64,000 bases of DNA from Puffinus mauretanicus (Eukaryota; Chordata; Aves; Procellariiformes; Procellariidae). This document shows, piece after piece, positions 26,725-64,000 of the stretch (its first letter is position 1; the number at the start of each line of letters is the position of its first letter). The notes below the pieces were generated by a model. That model did not search any database, was not told the origin of the DNA, and saw only the letters and a program-made list of their open reading frames with translations. The DNA lies in NCBI GenBank assembly GCA_023333565.1, contig JAJKFH010001538.1:1911001-1975000 (forward strand), written 5' to 3'. Position numbers and translations under genes: made by a program.

Positions 26725-29406
26725 AATTTATTAGCTAGGAATTAATAGTGAATTGGTGGAGAACACGAAGAGAGTGGGAAAGAAACTGCAAACAAGGAAA
26801 GGTAGTCTCTTTTTGACAGAGTTGAGAGGCAAAAATGAGTTGAAACATTTTTTGAGTATATATAAAAATTCTGTGTCATAAAAAAAATAAAATCAGAGTA
26901 ACAAATGTGCAGCACTTTAATGTCAGATTTGACTGTCATTGGAACTGTTCACAAGTAGTGTGGACAATCTAAGTTGTACTTCATTTTCTAAGTATGATAT
27001 ATAACTATTAGGATCATTTAGAAAACACATCACCAGAACTTGGGCTGAAGAGGGAAGAAAGGGAACATCTTTGGAAGGTCCAAGTGGGATTTTTCAAGTG
27101 AACACTATTCCAATATTTTGCGACAAACAGGAAGAAGTGAGGTCTGTTACACATCTTTCACAGCCTATATATAAACCAGCCTCAAGAATATTTACCTGAA
27201 CAGATATATACAGGGTTTTTTAATATTCTTAAAAAAGTAATATTTGCTTGATCTATGACACAATGAACGTCTCTACAGGGAAACTTACCATAGGCATAAT
27301 AAAATATTCAAGAAGTCATAAAAGATAACACCAGAGCAGTGTTTGGCCTTGGTAAAACACATTTAGAATGACTGCAATGTATGGATATGCTTTGTTCAAG
27401 AAAGGAGTTGTGCATATTTAAAGGTACTTACAAAGCTGGTCTTCTCCTTTCCTTGACACGGGTATGTTTCCTAACCGGATGAGTAGAAAATCATGGACAC
27501 CATGCATTGCTAAAGGAAGGCTATGCCAATCTGTTTTCCATGTCTGTGTTGCAATGATGGGATAGTCTCTTCTAACCCCTATGGCTCATAAGTGAAGAGA
27601 GATGTAGGTTTCAGCCTATGGGTGTTGAAGGGCAATTTCAAGGACATCCATGTTTAATGAATTCATAGGATTCAGCTCCCCTTCTTTGTCTGTCTGAACA
27701 GATTTTTATAAATTCTCTATAGAACCGAAATGGTTTAAATTACTTCAGGTCTACGGCCATGCTAAAATGCTACTCTTCTGGTAAAGTTTAACATTTAAAG
27801 CAAAGATTACCAGTGTTAGTCTGCATCCTTGTCATTTAAAATCCCTCTGTATGCATTGTGAAATGGGTGACTTTAAGCATCTGTGTTGGAAAATAATTAC
27901 TGTGCCACTACATATCACTGGATGCGTTCAGCAGCTGCTTTCGTACAAACTCTGGGCAACAAGGTCATTGGCAAAACGAGCTGGGCCTTTCGAAAGGCCA
28001 ACGGGTGGCTCTGATGCAACAGATGTTTCCCTTCAGAGGGAGTTTTCATCCCCATCAAGACCGCACTTCCAAAGTGGCACGTGGGATGCAACCGCTCGGA
28101 TGCGCCCGTTCATGGTGGCAGTGATGCTCCCCTGGTTTGCACCGCTTGGCGAGCCATAGCTGCTCTCGCCCCGATTACTTCATGGTGATGGATATTGAAA
28201 GTTACAAAAACGCAACTAGAAAAGTTTTTATGTCTTTCAAATGTGCAAATGGATCTACATTTTTATGGGAACTCAACTGAAATTTCTCAATGCCAGCTGT
28301 TGCATTCTAGGGTAATTCAGCTGGTTTTACATGAATCTCTTTGCTCATAACTAAAAGATAATTGACTATAAACAAGTGTACTATAAATGGGAAGAAAAAA
28401 AATCACAAAGAAAAATTGTCTCCCAGGATGTCTGAAAAGAAATAGGCAAATTAAGGCTATGACTAGAAAATGAGTGAGTTTTCTATTAAAAATACCCTCT
28501 GTCATTGTAGTTACTATTTTACAAAGAACCAAGTGACTTCAGTGCTACTAAATATTTAATGAGAGAAACCAACGATTTCTAGAAGTGTTGCTGCCTCCTA
28601 TGGGAATAACCATAACTAATTCTCTGCCCCCGAAGAGCAAATTTTGCATATTGTGCCCAAGCTGACCGCACTCACAAGCTGCTGAAAGACTAATGCTCCC
28701 TTCTCAACCAAATTTTTTACAAACTCTGACCCCCCCTCAGTGTTTCCTGGCTTTTACCCACTCTAATGGCCTGGATATTTCATGCCAAATTTCTCAAATA
28801 CAATCACACAAATATGCATTAGAAGAGGAGGGGGACTCATAACATTGCCTTCAGTAGTACCAAGAACAAAATTAAGCGCAGAAGAAAGCGAGCTGACAGT
28901 TACTATTTCTGTTATGCCTCCTTCTGAAATCACATCTGCGAATCCTCCCAAAGCCATCCTGCAGAGAAAACTGATCAGTTTTCATTAAATCGCTCTCCTA
29001 GGCTTCTGTGGTTTGAAAACTTCTCTCTGATGCTTAGTTTCCCTCACTATCCAAAGGTGAATTTTAACTGCAGTCATTGTTTCTGTAGTCTCTCTGTGTT
29101 GGGGTGGGGTAGTCAGCACAGCTAACGGGCAAGGTGTACAGGAAAGAAAACTGATGGCTTGAACATAACATAAAAGCTCCTCAGTATGGAAACTCAGAAT
29201 CTGTTTTGTTCTACAGAATCACTAGATTTCGTGGCTTATATGATATCTCAGTGGAGATATTCGCTTCCCAGCATTTTTCTCATAACCACAAATCACACCC
29301 CCAAATAAAAAATATCCCTTCAAAACCACTTCCTATTAGCAGAGCATACCTTAGATTATAAAACTTGCAAGTAGACCAGTGTTGTACCATGAAGCCTATA
29401 CAGGGG

Positions 29407-29433
29407 TTTTTTGTTTTTTCTTTTTTTTTTTTT
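29407..29433. repeat. A-rich (minus) / T-rich (plus) tract in 3' UTR
   Basis: A T-rich run on the plus strand, interrupted by one G and one C, ends with thirteen uninterrupted T. On the FSTL4 mRNA it appears as thirteen A followed by two shorter A runs, starting about 96 nt after the stop codon. It is a simple sequence with possible length polymorphism. Confidence 0.85.
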
Positions 29434-29528
29434 CCCAGTGTAAAAATATACAACGCTACTGCTCATTTGTTGCAGTGTAAAGGTCCAACCGGTACTTGCC
29501 TGCCAAAGGCTCTACTGCTATTGCCCTT

Positions 29529-64000
<34,472 letters not shown>

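Larger units (their letters stand above)
26700..29528 (-). other. FSTL4: Probable FSTL4 3' UTR, end uncertain
   Basis: This sequence follows the stop codon on the minus strand. It is AT-rich, with few CpGs outside a patch at 27.96-28.17 kb, and holds no plausible exon. Possible poly(A) signals on the minus strand are ATTAAA at 28,555-28,560, 27,653-27,658 and 27,218-27,223. The first canonical AATAAA below the stop codon is at 26,727-26,732. Human FSTL4, as I recall, has a 3' UTR of over 2 kb, which would favour the distal AATAAA, but the cleavage site cannot be decided from sequence alone. Confidence 0.45.

Overview
The window is vertebrate nuclear DNA, most likely from a bird. Three things support this. 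It holds long introns with GT-AG splice sites. It encodes a protein very close to vertebrate follistatin-like 4 (FSTL4, also called SPIG1). A truncated CR1 LINE 3' tip of avian type lies near 19.94 kb. No mammalian L1 or Alu-type sequence was recognised and interspersed repeats look sparse. A crocodilian or turtle is not excluded.

The only gene that can be supported is FSTL4 on the minus strand. Nine consecutive coding exons run from 56,185 down to the stop codon at 29,529. They have lengths 121, 162, 135, 27, 119, 150, 108, 110 and 703 nt, and every splice phase agrees with the next. Together they encode about 544 residues: the second half of Ig-like domain 1, all of Ig-like domain 2, and the large C-terminal region typical of FSTL4/FSTL5. 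The signal peptide, Kazal/follistatin module, EF-hands and start of Ig domain 1 must lie beyond 64,000. One exon is a 27-nt microexon (45,534-45,560) that is phase-neutral and could be skipped in frame.

Region by region: 1-26.7 kb is the flank 3' of FSTL4. It has no gene I can support, several short CpG-rich patches (near 2.7, 21.1 and 25.1-25.4 kb), one CR1 stub, simple repeats and some candidate regulatory stretches. About 26.7-29.5 kb is the probable 3' UTR, AT-rich, with several possible poly(A) signals. 29.5-56.2 kb holds the exons and introns, including a MIR-like relic and short relics of an old amniote repeat. 56.2-64 kb is the lower part of an intron that continues past the window.

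No RNA gene, CRISPR array, operon or intact mobile element is seen. Most open reading frames in the window are chance frames or shadows. Points most worth a second look are the microexon, a cluster of inverted repeats in an intron (32.54-32.64 kb), a palindrome next to the distal poly(A) signal (26.70-26.73 kb), and a CpG-rich plus-strand ORF with a strong Kozak start and a signal-peptide-like N-terminus (21,180).
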